Positions 5,559-6,996 of a DNA stretch of 6,996 nt are shown piece after piece. Made by a program: the position numbers and the translations under genes. The notes beneath the pieces are model-generated. The model did no database searches and was not told where the DNA came from. It saw nothing but the letters and a program-made list of their open reading frames with translations. Position 1 is the first letter of the stretch; each line of letters opens with the position of its first letter. This stretch comes from Verrucomicrobiales bacterium (GTDB taxonomy: Bacteria; Verrucomicrobiota; Verrucomicrobiia; Limisphaerales; UBA1096), in the NCBI GenBank assembly GCA_011523195.1, contig WTHH01000484.1:1-6996 (forward strand), given 5' to 3'.

Positions 5559-6996
5559 TGGCACACGACTCGGCTCCTGCCTCTGTCAAGATTGCGCCGC
5601 CTCCCGAGGAACTGGAGCGTCCGGCATTGGTTGAGAACAACCGCTCGCTTGGCTGGATCTCTGACACTGTTGCCGGTGTCATCGAGAACAAGACTCCCGG
5701 CTGGTGGAAGGTTATTTTTGGAATCAGCCTGATTGTATCTCTTGGCCTACCTATTGGCTTGGTTTACCTCATCTCAACCGGTGTTGGTGTCTGGGGTTTG
5801 AACCATCCGGTGGCCTGGGGTTGGGCCATCGTAAACTTTGTTTGGTGGATCGGTATCGGCCACGCGGGCACGCTGATCTCGGCTATCCTGTTTTTGTTGC
5901 GCCAAAAATGGCGTACCTCGATCAACCGTGCCTCGGAGGCGATGACGATTTTTGCGGTGATGTGCGCCGGCATTTTCCCGGCGGTGCACGTGGGTCGTAT
6001 CTGGTTTGATTGGTGGCTGTTCCCGCTGCCCAACGCGAACTCGATTTGGCCGCAGTTTCGTTCGCCGTTACTATGGGACGTGTTCGCGGTGTCCACATAC
6101 TTCACTGTCTCTGTGCTATTCTGGTACATGGGCCTGATTCCTGACTTGGCTACGATGCGCGATCGCTTCCGCAAAGTTGCCGGCAAGGTGGTGGAGCCGG
6201 CGGCTAAAATGCGCAACAAACTGGCTCAATTCCTTTACGGGCTGTTCTCGCTTGGCTGGACCGGCTCGAACCGTCACTGGCGCAACTACGAGAAAGCCTA
6301 TCTGCTTTTGGCCGGTCTCTCCACGCCGCTGGTGTTGTCTGTGCACTCGATCGTGTCGTTCGACTTCGCCGTGTCGCAGTTGCCCGGTTGGCATACGACG
6401 ATTTTCCCGCCGTACTTCGTGGCGGGTGCTGTATTCGGCGGCTTCGCGATGGTGATGACGCTGATGATCCCGCTGGTTTCACTCTACAAGGGGCTGGACG
6501 AGATTGTGACGATCCGCCACCTCGAGGTAATGTCGAAGGTGATTCTGGTGACCGGCTCGATCGTGGGCTACGCCTACGGAATGGAATTTTTCATCGCCTA
6601 CTACGGCGGCAACCCGTACGAGCTTTACGCCTTCAAGAACCGCGCGTTTGGCGATATGAACTGGTCCTACTGGTGGATGATCGGCTGTAACGTGCTGGCG
6701 CCTCAGTTCTTTTGGTTCAAATGGTGTCGGACGACGCCGTGGTTCATTTGGGTGGTCTGCGGCTTCGTGAACATTGGCATGTGGATGGAACGCTTTGTGA
6801 TCGTAGTTACCTCGCTGCACAACGACTTCATGCCGGGCAACTGGGGCTACTACTCACCGAGTTGGGTCGACATGATCACCTACTTCGGCACGTTCGGATT
6901 TTTCATGACACTGTTCCTGTTGTTCTGCCGCTTCCTGCCGCTGATCGCGATCTCGGAAGTGAAGGGCGTCACACCGCAGGCGGATCCACATCATCC
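5558..6996 (+). CDS. actC: Alternative complex III subunit ActC, NrfD/PsrC-family quinol-binding membrane protein, partial
   Basis: The ATG shares its A with the last base of the actB stop (TAATG) and is preceded by AAGGAGG. The visible 479 codons run off the right edge, probably only a few residues from the end judging by family length. A hydrophilic N-terminus of about 48 residues is followed by ten predicted membrane segments, near 51-76, 85-113, 127-145, 172-195, 247-270, 283-310, 322-350, 370-388, 394-417 and 438-463. This fits the two four-helix bundles plus extra helices of ActC. Family patterns seen include WGWAIVNFVWWIGIGHAGT (87-105), FPAVHVGR (140-147) and LLWDVFAVSTY (171-181). 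H144 and D174 are 30 residues apart, as are the His and Asp proposed to bind quinol in characterized ActC, so the site looks intact. It oxidizes menaquinol or ubiquinol in the cytoplasmic membrane and feeds ActB. Confidence 0.95.
   Translation, partial: MAHDSAPASVKIAPPPEELERPALVENNRSLGWISDTVAGVIENKTPGWWKVIFGISLIVSLGLPIGLVYLISTGVGVWGLNHPVAWGWAIVNFVWWIGIGHAGTLISAILFLLRQKWRTSINRASEAMTIFAVMCAGIFPAVHVGRIWFDWWLFPLPNANSIWPQFRSPLLWDVFAVSTYFTVSVLFWYMGLIPDLATMRDRFRKVAGKVVEPAAKMRNKLAQFLYGLFSLGWTGSNRHWRNYEKAYLLLAGLSTPLVLSVHSIVSFDFAVSQLPGWHTTIFPPYFVAGAVFGGFAMVMTLMIPLVSLYKGLDEIVTIRHLEVMSKVILVTGSIVGYAYGMEFFIAYYGGNPYELYAFKNRAFGDMNWSYWWMIGCNVLAPQFFWFKWCRTTPWFIWVVCGFVNIGMWMERFVIVVTSLHNDFMPGNWGYYSPSWVDMITYFGTFGFFMTLFLLFCRFLPLIAISEVKGVTPQADPHH

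Noticed and set aside
6990..6996. End of actC within the window
   Set aside because: No stop codon occurs before the edge. The frame is still open at the last full codon, so the gene is incomplete here.
1..6996. CRISPR array, insertion sequence, or defence or phage genes
   Set aside because: No regularly spaced direct repeats, transposase, integrase or recognizable defence domain was found in any frame. The only mobile-like signals are the small hairpins at 854-982.

Overview
The window reads as a chromosomal segment from a Gram-negative bacterium that respires through alternative complex III (ACIII). The PVC group (Verrucomicrobiota or Planctomycetota) is the best guess. This rests on the style of the ActA and ActB proteins, the neighbouring enolase-superfamily sugar-acid enzyme, and weak or absent Shine-Dalgarno sequences at some starts. 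No marker gene is present, so the phylum is inference. Base composition is GC-rich overall, with one clear AT-rich dip in the second half of actA.

Layout. Positions 1-699 (minus strand) hold the N-terminal 233 codons of a mandelate racemase/muconate lactonizing enzyme-family protein that runs off the left edge. Positions 700-1095 are non-coding. They contain an 18-bp perfect palindrome, three short tetraloop hairpins that look like a REP-type cluster, a tandem 9-mer, and a possible promoter for the tRNA. A complete tRNA-Cys(GCA) with encoded CCA lies at 1096-1169. The gap 1170-1308 carries a perfect inverted repeat matching the CRP-type operator pattern TGTGA-N6-TCACA, followed by a weak promoter candidate. 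From 1309 to the right edge runs a tightly packed operon: actA (pentaheme cytochrome c), actB (1200-residue molybdopterin-fold plus iron-sulfur fusion) and actC (NrfD/PsrC-like membrane quinol-binding subunit, 479 codons visible, cut by the right edge). The actA/actB junction is an ATGA overlap and the actB/actC junction is TAATG, so translational coupling is likely.

How the genes work together. ActC takes electrons from quinol in the membrane. The ActB iron-sulfur clusters and ActA hemes are expected to pass them to a soluble cytochrome or directly to a terminal oxidase. In known ACIII loci the next genes are actD, actE and actF, often followed by cytochrome oxidase genes. Those would lie beyond the right edge.

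The most unusual signal is not a gene. The octamer CGCTTGGC occurs 11 times on the two strands, in coding and non-coding DNA and in several reading frames, against about 0.2 expected by chance. In three places two copies sit head to head as a palindrome or near-palindrome. It looks like a genome-wide over-represented motif, comparable in kind to HIP1 or to DNA-uptake sequences.
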